Of a stretch of 34,763 bases of DNA, positions 1 through 7,160 are shown in pieces. Both the position numbers and the translations under genes were made by a program. The stretch is taken from assembly GCA_013152835.1 (NCBI GenBank), contig JAADFQ010000074.1, positions 1 through 34,763 on the forward strand. The letters are read 5' to 3'. The notes below the pieces were generated by a model. It had not been told where the DNA came from, searched no databases, and saw only the letters and a program-made list of their open reading frames with translations. Within the stretch, counting starts at the first letter, position 1. Every line of letters begins with the position of its first letter. The stretch is from FCB group bacterium (GTDB taxonomy: Bacteria > Fidelibacterota > Marinisomatia > Marinisomatales > J089).

Positions 1-126
1 CACGGGAAAATCCCGTGGTACCTAGCAAAGCACGCCCATAAGGGCGACATCCCGATCCCGGGATGATAGAAAAGGATTCATCCACCCCGATAGCTATCGG
101 GGTGGTTTTCTCCATATCGGGATAAA
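1..126 (+). repeat. Dispersed structured repeat, copy 1 (cassette leader)
   Basis: First of four copies of a repeat that recurs near 7936, 9413 and 12150. It holds three stem-loops: CACGGGA/TCCCGTG at its start, CATCCCG/CGGGATG in the middle, and a perfect 24-base palindrome CCACCCCGATAGCTATCGGG... followed by TTTTCTCC. Its tail ATCGGGATAAA runs directly into the ATG at 127. In copy 2 the middle stem is changed on both arms to CATCCCCC/GGGGGATG, so pairing is kept. A 20-codon open frame (63..125) ends one base before the next gene. The repeat may continue to the left of the window. Confidence 0.75.
63..125 (+). CDS. Putative 20-aa leader micro-ORF in repeat copy 1
   Basis: ATG at 63 opens 20 codons (peptide begins MIEKDSSTP) and stops at TAA 123-125, one base before the ATG of the next gene. 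Copy 2 keeps a frame of identical length (MIEKDSFTT...), with the Ile codon ATA versus ATC. Copy 3 uses ATT at that codon but is frameshifted further on. I infer a leader peptide that feeds ribosomes to the next start. It could equally be a chance open frame inside a structured repeat. No strong Shine-Dalgarno precedes it. Confidence 0.35.
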   Translation: MIEKDSSTPIAIGVVFSISG

Positions 127-999
127 ATGAAAAAGGCAATCTACTATAGCGTTTTTGTGTTCATAAATGTTAACATATCAATAGCTGCTGATTACTTCCC
201 ATTTAAACTCGGAAACTCGTGGCAGTACCATCAGTATCGGAGTTATTCCGACACAACTATTACTTCTGATACAACTATTCATGAATTTTCCATTGTCGCT
301 GAGTATACAGAATATGGTGAACTATATTTTGAAATCAATAATCTTCCTGGTCAAGATGGTATTGGTACTCTAATTCTGAGAAAGGATACCTTAACCGGTG
401 AGTTATTTACCGAAAATGAATGTTTGTGGTTAAATCCACAGATAGAAATTGGTGATACCGTTTTAAATTCTTCTTGTACTTTTATTTCTCATTTTTTAAC
501 CGGTATTGATTCTTTGAATCATTTTACTTTGTATAGAGAAACACACTTTTACCAGCAAAACTCATTGCAAGGGGTACATATTGATTATCAACTATTTGAA
601 GGAATCGGACCAATTCGCATAGAACTTCATAACACACTTACAACATATACCTTGATATCAGAATTAGTGGCAGCAGAGATTGATGGCATTACATATGGTG
701 AATTCGTTGATATCGATAATGAAATCACAATCCCTAGTACTTTTAAACTTTACCCGACCTATCCTAATCCCTTTAATCCCGTAACTACAATAAGATTCTA
801 TATTGCCAACACCGAAAAAGTATCTCTCAAAATATATGATGTCAGCGGTAGACACATTTTAACTATTTTTGAAGATATCGTTGATCCAAACAACTATGCA
901 ATTCAATGGGATGCTACCGGTTTATCAAGTGGTATATACTTCCTACAACTAATAGCAGGTTCAAAGGTTGATAATCAAAAATTAATATTGTTAAAATAA
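127..999 (+). CDS. T9SS-exported hypothetical protein
   Basis: The product is 290 aa. It has an N-terminal signal peptide (about residues 1-20, ending IAA) and a C-terminal Por/type IX sorting domain from about residue 205, carrying 'YPTYPNPFNPVTTIRF' and ending in the typical KLILLK. The mature N-terminus 'YFPFKLGNSWQY' resembles a module seen again in the lipoprotein at 2159. I do not recognise the central region. The protein is expected to cross the outer membrane through type IX secretion and be released or anchored at the cell surface. Its start is set by the preceding repeat, whose tail GGGATAAA offers a weak ribosome-binding site. It is followed by an attC-like site, so it reads as an integron cassette. 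Confidence 0.85.
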   Translation: MKKAIYYSVFVFINVNISIAADYFPFKLGNSWQYHQYRSYSDTTITSDTTIHEFSIVAEYTEYGELYFEINNLPGQDGIGTLILRKDTLTGELFTENECLWLNPQIEIGDTVLNSSCTFISHFLTGIDSLNHFTLYRETHFYQQNSLQGVHIDYQLFEGIGPIRIELHNTLTTYTLISELVAAEIDGITYGEFVDIDNEITIPSTFKLYPTYPNPFNPVTTIRFYIANTEKVSLKIYDVSGRHILTIFEDIVDPNNYAIQWDATGLSSGIYFLQLIAGSKVDNQKLILLK

Positions 1000-1024
1000 T
1001 ATTAGCCTAAAAATGCAAAATATA

Positions 1025-1225
1025 CCTAACAATACGCTGCACTGGTCCTCGATTAAATCTGGTGGGCTGGCCAGCCTACGCCAGGGCTTCGGCTGGTAGG
1101 CGGCATCCTACTACGCTGAAGTTTCGTAGGACAGGTGAAAATGAGGATTTACTAATAATGAAATTCAAACCAGGTAAAATGTTAATCGGTAATAACCCAC
1201 GCGCCGGTTACTTTTCCCGCTAAAG
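1025..1225 (+). other. attC-like site 1 (degenerate ends)
   Basis: The element starts with CCTAAC, followed by GCTGCACTGG (5' simple-site boxes). It ends with CGCCGGTTACTTTTCCCGCTAAAG, where the expected GTTRRRY core has become GCTAAAG. The interior (about 1070-1195) contains the hairpin CCTACTACGCTGAAG/TTCGTAGG and is nearly identical to the interiors at 5115-5250 and 6250-6390. At about 200 bp it is longer than classical attC sites. The outer boxes are eroded, so recombination activity is doubtful. Confidence 0.6.
1158..1223 (+). CDS. Putative 21-aa attC-embedded micro-ORF
   Basis: The frame ATG...TAA encodes MKFKPGKMLIGNNPRAGYFSR-type peptide (21 codons) and terminates in the attC 3' core, 10 nt before the ATG at 1234. 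The same peptide is encoded at 5206 and 6341, with most base differences at third codon positions. A preceding ATGAGGATTTACTAA mini-frame and GAGG lie just upstream. I infer a translational coupler for the next cassette; expression is unproven. Confidence 0.4.
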   Translation: MKFKPGKMLIGNNPRAGYFSR

Positions 1226-1233
1226 GGCAATAA

Positions 1234-1830
1234 ATGAAAAGTCAAATAAAAATCATTACTGTCCCCGTATATTACTTCTTGTTTATGTCCTGTATATCGG
1301 CACAAAAATATTATCTTGAAACATTGAACGGTGAGCAATTCGAAAACTTAACCTATAGCTCTAAAACCGACACAACTATAAAATTCAAACGTGTCAACGG
1401 CACAATGGGACAACAAGGAAAAATATCCTATACCACGGATTATCACACTATCCATATCAATGATCTGAAAGTTATCAGTAAACATAATAATACGTTTTCC
1501 AAGTTTGGTTTACAGCCTGCAAAATTTAGTATTATTAGGGGACTGGCAGGTGCCACCGCCGGAGGCTATTGCGGGACTTTAATTGGTACGGGTATAGGAT
1601 ACCTGGCATTGAGATTATTTACGGAGGATGAGAGCTTCTCTGAATTCAATATGTTCTATTGGTTGGGAGGTGCTACTGTAGGATTGGTAACCGGTTCCGT
1701 ATGGAATCTGATATACTTCTCAAAACATAAAATCGGTTTTGAAACCGAATCATATGATTTGACCAATAAATCATTTGACGAAAAGAAGTTAATCGTGTCG
1801 TTGCTGGTTGAACAGAATGAGACTCCATAA
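1234..1830 (+). CDS. Hypothetical exported protein with glycine-rich membrane segment
   Basis: The product is 198 aa and no family is recognised. It has a signal peptide ending near CISAQ (about residue 24), then a soluble beta-rich stretch. Two hydrophobic segments follow, separated by a polar loop: the first (about residues 105-127) is a glycine-zipper-like run 'GLAGATAGGYCGTLIGTG', and the second (about 142-162) contains GGATVGLVTG. The ATG follows TAAAGGGCAATAA, where AAAGGG can serve as ribosome-binding site and overlaps the attC end. The 3' end overlaps the next lipoprotein gene by 14 bases, so this looks like a two-gene cassette. A membrane-damaging or envelope role is possible but not demonstrated. 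Confidence 0.75.
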   Translation: MKSQIKIITVPVYYFLFMSCISAQKYYLETLNGEQFENLTYSSKTDTTIKFKRVNGTMGQQGKISYTTDYHTIHINDLKVISKHNNTFSKFGLQPAKFSIIRGLAGATAGGYCGTLIGTGIGYLALRLFTEDESFSEFNMFYWLGGATVGLVTGSVWNLIYFSKHKIGFETESYDLTNKSFDEKKLIVSLLVEQNETP

Positions 1831-2092
1831 GCTCTACATCATATCATTGATCATCATGATTTGTGGGTGTGAGGATAATGAAAAAGCGGAATATGAAAAT
1901 GATGATACAAGGTATCTTAACATCTTGATGACCCAGGAAGTAGATTCCACAACAATTGATACATTGTTCACCACAGTTTTAACAATAAAACGCATCACGC
2001 GCGAAAACTTTTCAAGGGCTTGCTACCAGAATCCTTTCGAAGATAACTGCTTTTACCCTCTTACAGTACATCAACAAATTCATCAACAATAG
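1817..2092 (+). CDS. Small hypothetical lipoprotein
   Basis: The product is 91 aa from ATG 1817. The track start at 1808 is a TTG, and starting at MRLHKLYI places the signal peptide correctly. The lipobox is IMICGC, with the modified cysteine near residue 18, so the product is probably membrane-tethered. The mature part is acidic and Thr-rich and contains two further cysteines (ACYQ and DNCF). No family is recognised. It overlaps the upstream gene by 14 bases and is probably translated with it by coupling. Confidence 0.65.
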   Translation: MRLHKLYIISLIIMICGCEDNEKAEYENDDTRYLNILMTQEVDSTTIDTLFTTVLTIKRITRENFSRACYQNPFEDNCFYPLTVHQQIHQQ

Positions 2093-2158
2093 GCCACTGA
2101 ACCATGTTAAAAATGCGCTCATTTAATTTGCACAACGGGTAAATATTTTAGAAACAAG

Positions 2159-2806
2159 ATGGAAACAAGAAAGATGAAGTTTATTATTTTAGTAATAACC
2201 GGATTAATTTTATTCTCCTGTCAAAAGGAACAGCCACTTGCCCCATACAATGAAAATTATGAATTCCCGATGACGATAGGTTCACAGTGGAAATACAATG
2301 TAACCGACACTACATACTACACTAATTTTGATGATAGTATCGTAGTAAATAATGGCATATTGGAAATAATAGTCATAAAAAGCACGTCCCTGGACAATGG
2401 TAAGAAAGCATTTCTTTGGCAATACAAATTTAAAAATAGCATTTTGGATACATTGTATATTTCATCTTCAAATGATACGGTATTTTTTTACAATGATAAA
2501 AATGTTCTTTCAACAAATAAAATTTTTATATTCCCTTTACAAGTAAACAACGAATGGCAATTTGACCCCTGCAATGAGTACAGAGTAGTTAGACAAGATA
2601 CTCTGAATTTATCTTTTGGTACGATTAAAGGTATTTATAATGTTGAGCATAAATTTATTTGTGAAGGTGAAGCAGGGTTAGTAGATAACTATTATATTAA
2701 ATCATCAATTGGTATAGTTAAGTATGAATTTCATTACATGAACATCCATTATGGAATGATGCAAAATAAAAATTGGATTTTAAAATCATACTCAATAGGT
2801 GAATAG
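2159..2806 (+). CDS. Hypothetical lipoprotein with FPM-GSQW-Y module
   Basis: The product is 215 aa, with a lipoprotein signal whose lipobox is LFSC. The first in-frame ATG is 2159; ATG 2174 (MKFIILV) is an equally plausible start. The mature N-terminus 'FPMTIGSQWKYNVTDT' parallels 'YFPFKLGNSWQYHQY' in the protein at 127, followed by similar Thr/Asp-rich beta strands. The two are therefore probably paralogous, one lipid-anchored and one exported by T9SS. No biochemical role can be assigned. It is followed by an attC of a different sequence family, so it forms a cassette by itself or with the upstream pair. A 12-codon frame at 2104-2142 precedes it by 16 nt. Confidence 0.75.
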   Translation: METRKMKFIILVITGLILFSCQKEQPLAPYNENYEFPMTIGSQWKYNVTDTTYYTNFDDSIVVNNGILEIIVIKSTSLDNGKKAFLWQYKFKNSILDTLYISSSNDTVFFYNDKNVLSTNKIFIFPLQVNNEWQFDPCNEYRVVRQDTLNLSFGTIKGIYNVEHKFICEGEAGLVDNYYIKSSIGIVKYEFHYMNIHYGMMQNKNWILKSYSIGE

Positions 2807-2811
2807 CCTTG

Positions 2812-2942
2812 GTATAACCCTTGCTGGAGGTGACGTGAATATCTTTGGTGTGAATTTAAGGTTTCGGGGTTCAGCGGATGCAAATCAACAGAGGGAACGT
2901 CGTGTTGTCATCATTTTCACGCACCTCAGCACATCGCTAGGC
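2812..2942 (+). other. attC-like site 2 (distinct sequence family)
   Basis: The outer 5' box is GTATAAC and the outer 3' box GCTAGGC. The inner boxes are TGCTGGAGGTGACGTG and CACGCACCTCAGCA. These pair as TGCTG-AGGTG with one unpaired G on the 5' arm, the bulge expected of attC sites. At 131 bp it is within the usual attC range. Its sequence is unlike the GCTGCACCGG family around it, as expected for cassettes of different origin. An open 20-codon frame ends inside its 3' core. Confidence 0.6.
2878..2940 (+). CDS. Putative 20-aa micro-ORF in attC-like site 2
   Basis: ATG 2878 opens 20 codons (peptide starts MQINRGNVVLSS) and stops at TAG 2938-2940 within the GCTAGGC core, 7 nt before the ATG at 2948. 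The sequence is unrelated to the MKFKPGK peptides, but the position relative to the attC end and the next start is the same. No good Shine-Dalgarno is seen. It could be fortuitous. Confidence 0.3.
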   Translation: MQINRGNVVLSSFSRTSAHR

Positions 2943-2947
2943 AATAC

Positions 2948-3655
2948 ATGAAATTAAATAGTATAATATTAGGTATTGTTTGTATTACAGTTATTAAAGC
3001 AAATGATAATGTGGATTATTTATTAGAACCAATTATTGAATTCTCCAAGATCATTGCCGAGGAACCAGAACCTATTTTGTACCAATACAAAGACGAAAAT
3101 CATCCATATTTTACTCAAAACAATATTGTAAATAAATACGGTTTGCGTGCAACAATGAGAATAGATGGAAAAATAAGGAATATTATTTCATTAAAGGTTA
3201 GTACTAGTTATTATTCTCCACTAGTTAATAATGATAGCTCTATCCAATTAAAAAACTATGCATTCAACCAAAATGATATCGGTCTTTCAACTGGATTTGA
3301 ATATCCATTAGGAAATGTGTTTTTATCTTTTATCAGTGTGAATGGTATTAAGAGTAAAATTGAATTAATTGAAACTAGGACATATTACCTAAGTCCACAT
3401 GGTTACAATGAAGAGATAACTAAAAAAGTCAGAACAAAAATTGACAAATATTTCTTTAATTTAGAAATGGGCTTCAAATATATTTTTCATAAGAAAGTTG
3501 AACTTCAGATTGGAGTTCAATACTATTTAAACCCATTTAATCACGATATTGTATATGCATTAAGTGATCCTGAAACAGAAAATCCATTTGTTGTTTATTC
3601 TCATGTTTCGCAAAACAAATTTATACAATTTATAGGTTGTAGTTTTGTTTTCTAA
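2948..3655 (+). CDS. Hypothetical outer-membrane beta-barrel protein
   Basis: The product is 235 aa, with a short signal peptide (about residues 1-18, ending IKA). The mature part is built of alternating polar/hydrophobic strands such as 'GLRATMRIDGKIRN' and 'NLEMGFKYIFHKKVELQIG'. It ends in Phe (GCSFVF), typical of the BAM-recognised last strand. The length fits an 8- to 10-strand barrel. No specific family is recognised. It is a single-gene cassette bracketed by attC-like sites at 2812 and 3662. Confidence 0.7.
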   Translation: MKLNSIILGIVCITVIKANDNVDYLLEPIIEFSKIIAEEPEPILYQYKDENHPYFTQNNIVNKYGLRATMRIDGKIRNIISLKVSTSYYSPLVNNDSSIQLKNYAFNQNDIGLSTGFEYPLGNVFLSFISVNGIKSKIELIETRTYYLSPHGYNEEITKKVRTKIDKYFFNLEMGFKYIFHKKVELQIGVQYYLNPFNHDIVYALSDPETENPFVVYSHVSQNKFIQFIGCSFVF

Positions 3656-3661
3656 ATATTG

Positions 3662-3822
3662 CCTAACATTGCGCTGCACCGGACACGAAACGCTGGCCAG
3701 CCTACGCCAAGGCTTTGGCTGTCAGGTGGCATCAAACTTGAGTTTGGAGGTAAAATGAAGTCAAAACCCGTCAAAATGTTAATTGGTAAAATCCCACACA
3801 CCGGTGAGCTCTCCTGTTAGGT
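3662..3822 (+). other. attC-like site 3 (best preserved)
   Basis: The outer boxes are CCTAAC (3662-3667) and GTTAGGT (3816-3822), which fit the RYYYAAC/GTTRRRY consensus closely. The inner boxes are GCTGCACCGG (3673-3682) and CCGGTGAGC (3801-3809), which pair with one extrahelical G. The spacers between inner and outer boxes are 5 and 6 nt. Total length is 161 bp. This geometry is the strongest single argument that the repeats are integron recombination sites rather than generic interspersed repeats. Confidence 0.8.
3755..3820 (+). CDS. Putative 21-aa attC-embedded micro-ORF with strong RBS
   Basis: A perfect GGAGG (3746-3750) sits 4 nt before ATG 3755. The frame encodes a 21-residue relative of the MKFKPGK peptide (MKSKPVKMLIGK...) and stops at TAG 3818-3820, formed by the attC core GTTAG. 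The start of the following lipoprotein gene is only 4 nt further on. This is the most convincing of the micro-ORFs because of its ribosome-binding site and tight spacing. Confidence 0.5.
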   Translation: MKSKPVKMLIGKIPHTGELSC

Positions 3823-3824
3823 CT

Positions 3825-5072
3825 ATGTTAATGGAAGGTTTATATTCACTGAATAAACCAATTTATGCATCCCTTGCGATAGTGTTCATCATAGGTTGTA
3901 TCGAGGAAGTCGATAACTCAATCATTGATGAAAATTTTGATGATACTACGGCAGTCGATGATACAACGTTACATAACCTTTCACCCTCTACCTTTGCTTG
4001 GTTAGATGTGAATGATATCTCAATTCAGGTCGATACCGCAGGCCAACTTCGAGAAGGTATTCTACGGGGAGCAAATGGTGCTACAATAGCCTATCATACT
4101 TATTTTTCCGGTTTATGGGTCGGTCACGACGATCCTTATAGCCCGTCAGCGAATATTACCTGGGTAGGGACGAGACAAAAGAGCAATTATACCAGTCATT
4201 GGCCGGATGGAAGATTTGGGGTGTATCGCATTGTTCCCGCTTATATTAATCCAGATTCTGTTTATTGGCCAATCGACAAGGGATTTCCTGTAACGCAAAA
4301 TGGAGGTCCTTTTTTAATTGGAGATTTAATGCTATGGTCGGCACTGAAAGCCGATACGCTGGTGGAAACCAGCATTCTGGCCTCTCCCATCCCAAATATG
4401 ACCTATACACAGACCGTATGGGCATATGAACGTGATGATCTTCGGAGCACTATATTTATAAGTTATACCCTTCGAAACACGGCAGATACCGATATTAACG
4501 GGATTCGCATTGGATTTTATTCTGATACAGATTTATCTTTTTCCGGTGGTTCGTCAGGCAGCAATTCTACTGGGTATGATTCATCGCAAGCACTTACCTA
4601 TACGTATATTCCGTCCGACACGGGCAGTACTTTTGTCTGTGGGTTTACATTTCTTGAAGTGAATGGAATTACGGACCCCGGACAATTGGTCACTAGCCAT
4701 CGTATCATGCGAAAGAACAACTACATCGATTCTGATTTTGGAGAGTATGGCTTTGATTCCCCTGAACAGATCCTCTTTGCCCTAAAAGGATTATCCAATA
4801 CGGGTCAGCCTATGATTGATCCCACAACCGGTGAGCCAACACTCTTTGCATTTTCCGGTGATCCGGTTGCCGGTACGGGATGGTTGGATGTACAGGTTGA
4901 CGTCCGAAGTTTACTCAACGGTCCAGAACTATCACTTGTCGCCCATGGCCAAGTCAGAGCAACACTTGTATTTACAATAACAATGGGGACCGATTTGAGA
5001 ATAGCTTTAATAAATTTAAAACGTACAATTAATGATATTCGTAATGAGCCCGATCTCTGGATTTTTTATTAA
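3825..5072 (+). CDS. Large hypothetical lipoprotein
   Basis: The product is 415 aa from ATG 3825 (ATG 3831 also possible). The track start at 3783 is a TTG inside the attC site and is rejected. The lipobox is FIIGC near residue 28, giving an outer-membrane or periplasmic lipoprotein. The body is beta-rich, with many Trp, Tyr and Asp-Thr motifs. The C-terminal part (DVRSLLNGPELSLVAHGQ then a hydrophobic strand) resembles a module I associate with large secreted proteins of T9SS-using FCB bacteria, but the usual sorting domain is absent here. The last 40 residues look eroded, so a truncated cargo protein is possible. The next attC-like site begins 12 nt after its stop. Confidence 0.7.
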   Translation: MLMEGLYSLNKPIYASLAIVFIIGCIEEVDNSIIDENFDDTTAVDDTTLHNLSPSTFAWLDVNDISIQVDTAGQLREGILRGANGATIAYHTYFSGLWVGHDDPYSPSANITWVGTRQKSNYTSHWPDGRFGVYRIVPAYINPDSVYWPIDKGFPVTQNGGPFLIGDLMLWSALKADTLVETSILASPIPNMTYTQTVWAYERDDLRSTIFISYTLRNTADTDINGIRIGFYSDTDLSFSGGSSGSNSTGYDSSQALTYTYIPSDTGSTFVCGFTFLEVNGITDPGQLVTSHRIMRKNNYIDSDFGEYGFDSPEQILFALKGLSNTGQPMIDPTTGEPTLFAFSGDPVAGTGWLDVQVDVRSLLNGPELSLVAHGQVRATLVFTITMGTDLRIALINLKRTINDIRNEPDLWIFY

Positions 5073-5084
5073 ATGCGTACTAGA

Positions 5085-5273
5085 CCTACCCCCCGTTCAG
5101 CCGGATGTGAAACGTTTACCACACTACGCCAAGGCTTCGCGTGGCAGGCGGCATCCTACTACGCTGAAGCTTCGTAGGACAGGTGAAAATGAGGATTTAC
5201 TAATAATGAAATTCAAACCAGGCAAAATGTTAATCGGCAGAAACCCGCGCGCCGGTAAACTGTGCCGTTAGGG
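5085..5273 (+). other. attC-like site 4
   Basis: The 5' half is degenerate (CCTACC, then CGTTCAGCCGG). The 3' half is well kept (CGCGCCGGTAAACTGTGCC then GTTAGGG). The interior is nearly identical to sites 1 and 5, including the CCTACTACGCTGAAGCTTCGTAGG hairpin. It is about 189 bp long. Confidence 0.65.
5206..5271 (+). CDS. Putative 21-aa attC-embedded micro-ORF
   Basis: It encodes MKFKPGKMLIGRNPRAG plus four residues and stops at TAG 5269-5271 inside GTTAG, 10 nt before ATG 5282. Compared with the copies at 1158 and 6341, the Gly6, Ile10, Gly11, Pro14 and Ala16 codons differ only synonymously. The TAGGGG at its stop can double as the ribosome-binding site of the next gene. Confidence 0.4.
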   Translation: MKFKPGKMLIGRNPRAGKLCR

Positions 5274-5281
5274 GTTAGTTA

Positions 5282-6202
5282 ATGAATCTGAAAGATATCA
5301 ATTACAATTGGAACTTATTTGGATTTTTACAGGGACCAGGTTACTTCTTTATTTGCGGAAGATATTGGTTAGGTATTTTGTTGTTAACTATTGTCCTATT
5401 ATTAACAGTTCTTTTTCAACAAATATGGTATGTGTTTGCTTTACTTGTGTCGCTAGGATGCGGATTTACCGTAGATCATTTTTGTGAGGAATCTCTTAAT
5501 AAAAAGAGAGCCAAATTAAGAGAAAAACTAATCAAAAAAGGATTTAAAGATTATGACCTGAGACGTGAAATAAGGCGAAGAGAAAGTGGCGGTTTTTCTA
5601 ATTTCTTAAAAATGTGTCTTGTATTGATACTATACTGGGGTTCATATTTTATTATTTTACTTATTATTACAGGTTTTAGACAAATTCCACGCGCAATAGA
5701 AAATAGAGTACCTACTATGGAGGAAATGGTTTCAAGGTTAGAGAAGGCTAACACAATTAAAGAAGAGGATTATATTTATAAATCTAAATATGGTTTTGAA
5801 ATCTATGTACCCAAAGACTTGAAATATCTTGAATTGAATAGAAACATTGCTTTATTTGCTGCAATAGAAAGGAATGAGCAATTCCTGTTTATTTCTGTGT
5901 CCGTTAACGATATTGTCCCACTGGATGAAATACGAAAAGCGATGAATATCGAAAAAAACAACTCATTGGCAAATTATGAAAAATTTGAAATATTAGAATT
6001 ATCTGAAAATGATTTAGAAAATGTCTATGTTACTTATAGGATGAAAGATAATAACTACTTTAGTTCAAGAGGATTTTATCTATTTATTAATAGTAAAGAA
6101 AATTCATATAAGTTTGAATTTTCGACAAATTATCCACCTATTGATCATTTCATTAATATGGAAGAGAAAATTCTAAACTCAATCAAAATAACAAACCCCT
6201 AA
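5282..6202 (+). CDS. Hypothetical membrane protein with C-terminal soluble domain
   Basis: The product is 306 aa and no family is recognised. Two hydrophobic segments lie near residues 28-65 and a third near 110-130. Between them is a strongly basic stretch 'LNKKRAKLREKLIKKGFK'. The C-terminal 150 residues form a soluble alpha/beta domain, 'YGFEIYVPKDLKYLE...', of the kind often attached to such anchors. Codon use is AT-rich like the neighbouring cassettes. Its TAA stop lies inside the CCTAAC box of the following attC, a common arrangement in integron cassettes. Confidence 0.75.
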   Translation: MNLKDINYNWNLFGFLQGPGYFFICGRYWLGILLLTIVLLLTVLFQQIWYVFALLVSLGCGFTVDHFCEESLNKKRAKLREKLIKKGFKDYDLRREIRRRESGGFSNFLKMCLVLILYWGSYFIILLIITGFRQIPRAIENRVPTMEEMVSRLEKANTIKEEDYIYKSKYGFEIYVPKDLKYLELNRNIALFAAIERNEQFLFISVSVNDIVPLDEIRKAMNIEKNNSLANYEKFEILELSENDLENVYVTYRMKDNNYFSSRGFYLFINSKENSYKFEFSTNYPPIDHFINMEEKILNSIKITNP

Positions 6203-6408
6203 CATGCACTATACCGGACACCGATTAAATCGGGGCAAGCTGTGAGGGGCTGGCCAGCCTACGCCAGGGCTTCGCGTGGCAGGCGGCATCCTACTACACT
6301 GAAGCTTCGTAGGACAGGTGAAAATGAGGATTTACTAATAATGAAATTCAAACCAGGAAAAATGTTAATTGGAAGAAACCCACGCGCTGGTGAGATTAGC
6401 CGTTGGGC
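6198..6408 (+). other. attC-like site 5
   Basis: The outer boxes are CCTAAC (6198-6203, containing the stop of the previous gene) and GTTGGGC (6402-6408, a perfect GTTRRRY). The inner boxes are CACTATACCGG and CGCTGGTGAG, partly degenerate. The interior repeats that of sites 1 and 4. It is about 211 bp long. Confidence 0.7.
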
Positions 6409-6436
6409 GGCGTCACCATTAATCTCAAGCCACTAG
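6341..6436 (+). CDS. Putative attC-embedded micro-ORF, read-through version (31 aa)
   Basis: It begins with the same MKFKPGKMLIGRNPRAG peptide as the copy at 5206. Because this attC core is GTTGGGC, the usual TAG is TGG. Translation runs on into the cassette to TAG 6434-6436, 12 nt before the ATG at 6449, so the stop stays close to the next start although the core differs. Confidence 0.4.
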   Translation: MKFKPGKMLIGRNPRAGEISRWAASPLISSH

Positions 6437-6448
6437 AGTAAGCACCTC

Positions 6449-6982
6449 ATGTTAATCGATCAGTTCTTGCCACACTACGATGTAAACGCACGGCACCAAA
6501 TCGACATTCGTGCACCTATCGGGAGAGCGTATTCGGTCACACGCTTTCTAGACATGCGCGATTCCCGGATAGTCCGTTGGCTTTACTCTTTGCGCGGCCT
6601 CCCAGAATACAACCTGACCCTTGATGGCATGTTGAAATGGGGGTTTGTTCTCCTCGCGGATAAACCCTCGCAAGAAATTGTCTTTGGGTTGATCGGTCGC
6701 TTCTGGACTCCTTCTGCCCAGATTCAGTCTATCAACGCCGATGCTTTTGTCAAGTTCGACCGGCCAGGCTTTGCCAAAGCGGCCGGGAACATGACATTCA
6801 TTCCTCAGGATGATGGAAGTGTTCGCGTCACGACGGAGACGCGGGTGCATTGCCTGGATAATACAAGCCGACGCCATTTTCGGCTGTATTGGCTGCTTAT
6901 TGGTCCATTCAGCAGCATAATCCGTAAGGAGTGGCTCCGGCTAATCAAACAGCGAGCAGAAGCGCAGCCTTCCCATGTGTGA
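6449..6982 (+). CDS. SRPBCC-like hypothetical protein
   Basis: The product is 177 aa and cytosolic, with no signal peptide. Features matching the START/SRPBCC-type family as I know it are: an opening beta strand plus 'RAPIGRAYSVTRFLDM', a central 'LLADKPSQEIVFGLIGRFW' strand pair, 'FDRPGFAKAAGNMTF', and the closing strand 'TTETRVHCLD' followed by a long C-terminal helix. These proteins form a hydrophobic cavity; the ligand is unknown. It is clearly more GC-rich than the cassettes beside it, consistent with capture from another genome. It lies between attC sites 5 and 6. Confidence 0.75.
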   Translation: MLIDQFLPHYDVNARHQIDIRAPIGRAYSVTRFLDMRDSRIVRWLYSLRGLPEYNLTLDGMLKWGFVLLADKPSQEIVFGLIGRFWTPSAQIQSINADAFVKFDRPGFAKAAGNMTFIPQDDGSVRVTTETRVHCLDNTSRRHFRLYWLLIGPFSSIIRKEWLRLIKQRAEAQPSHV

Positions 6983-7024
6983 GAGGACGTATGTGAAAAA
7001 AGCGCTTCAAAAGATGCATGCACT

Positions 7025-7151
7025 GCCCAACCAACGCTGCACCTTACCTGCGACTCCGCCGCGGTGGGTAACGCGGGCCTCGCAAGCCAAGTCTGGAGTG
7101 GGCAAATACTCTGAGCAAACATGCCGTAGGCAGGTGAGTTAACCGTTAGAG
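7025..7151 (+). other. attC-like site 6
   Basis: The outer boxes are GCCCAAC (7025-7031, perfect RYYYAAC) and GTTAGAG (7145-7151). The inner boxes are GCTGCACC (7036-7043) and AGGTGAGT near 7133, pairing with one bulged G. It is 127 bp long, within the usual range, and lacks the long conserved interior and micro-ORF of sites 1, 4 and 5. Confidence 0.7.
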
Positions 7152-7160
7152 GTCTATTCG

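Noticed and set aside
83-114. Palindrome plus TTTTCTCC in repeat copy 1 as a simple terminator
   Set aside because: It lies immediately before a start codon and in the middle of a repeat with two more stems, so ending transcription there would silence the next gene. The T-run is short. A leader structure is more likely, though attenuation cannot be excluded.
5032-6436. ORFs 5032..5271 and 6242..6436 as full genes
   Set aside because: Their N-terminal parts are read through the attC interior, and the two share sequence only because the attC repeats do. Only the short MKFKPGK part is kept as a micro-ORF candidate.
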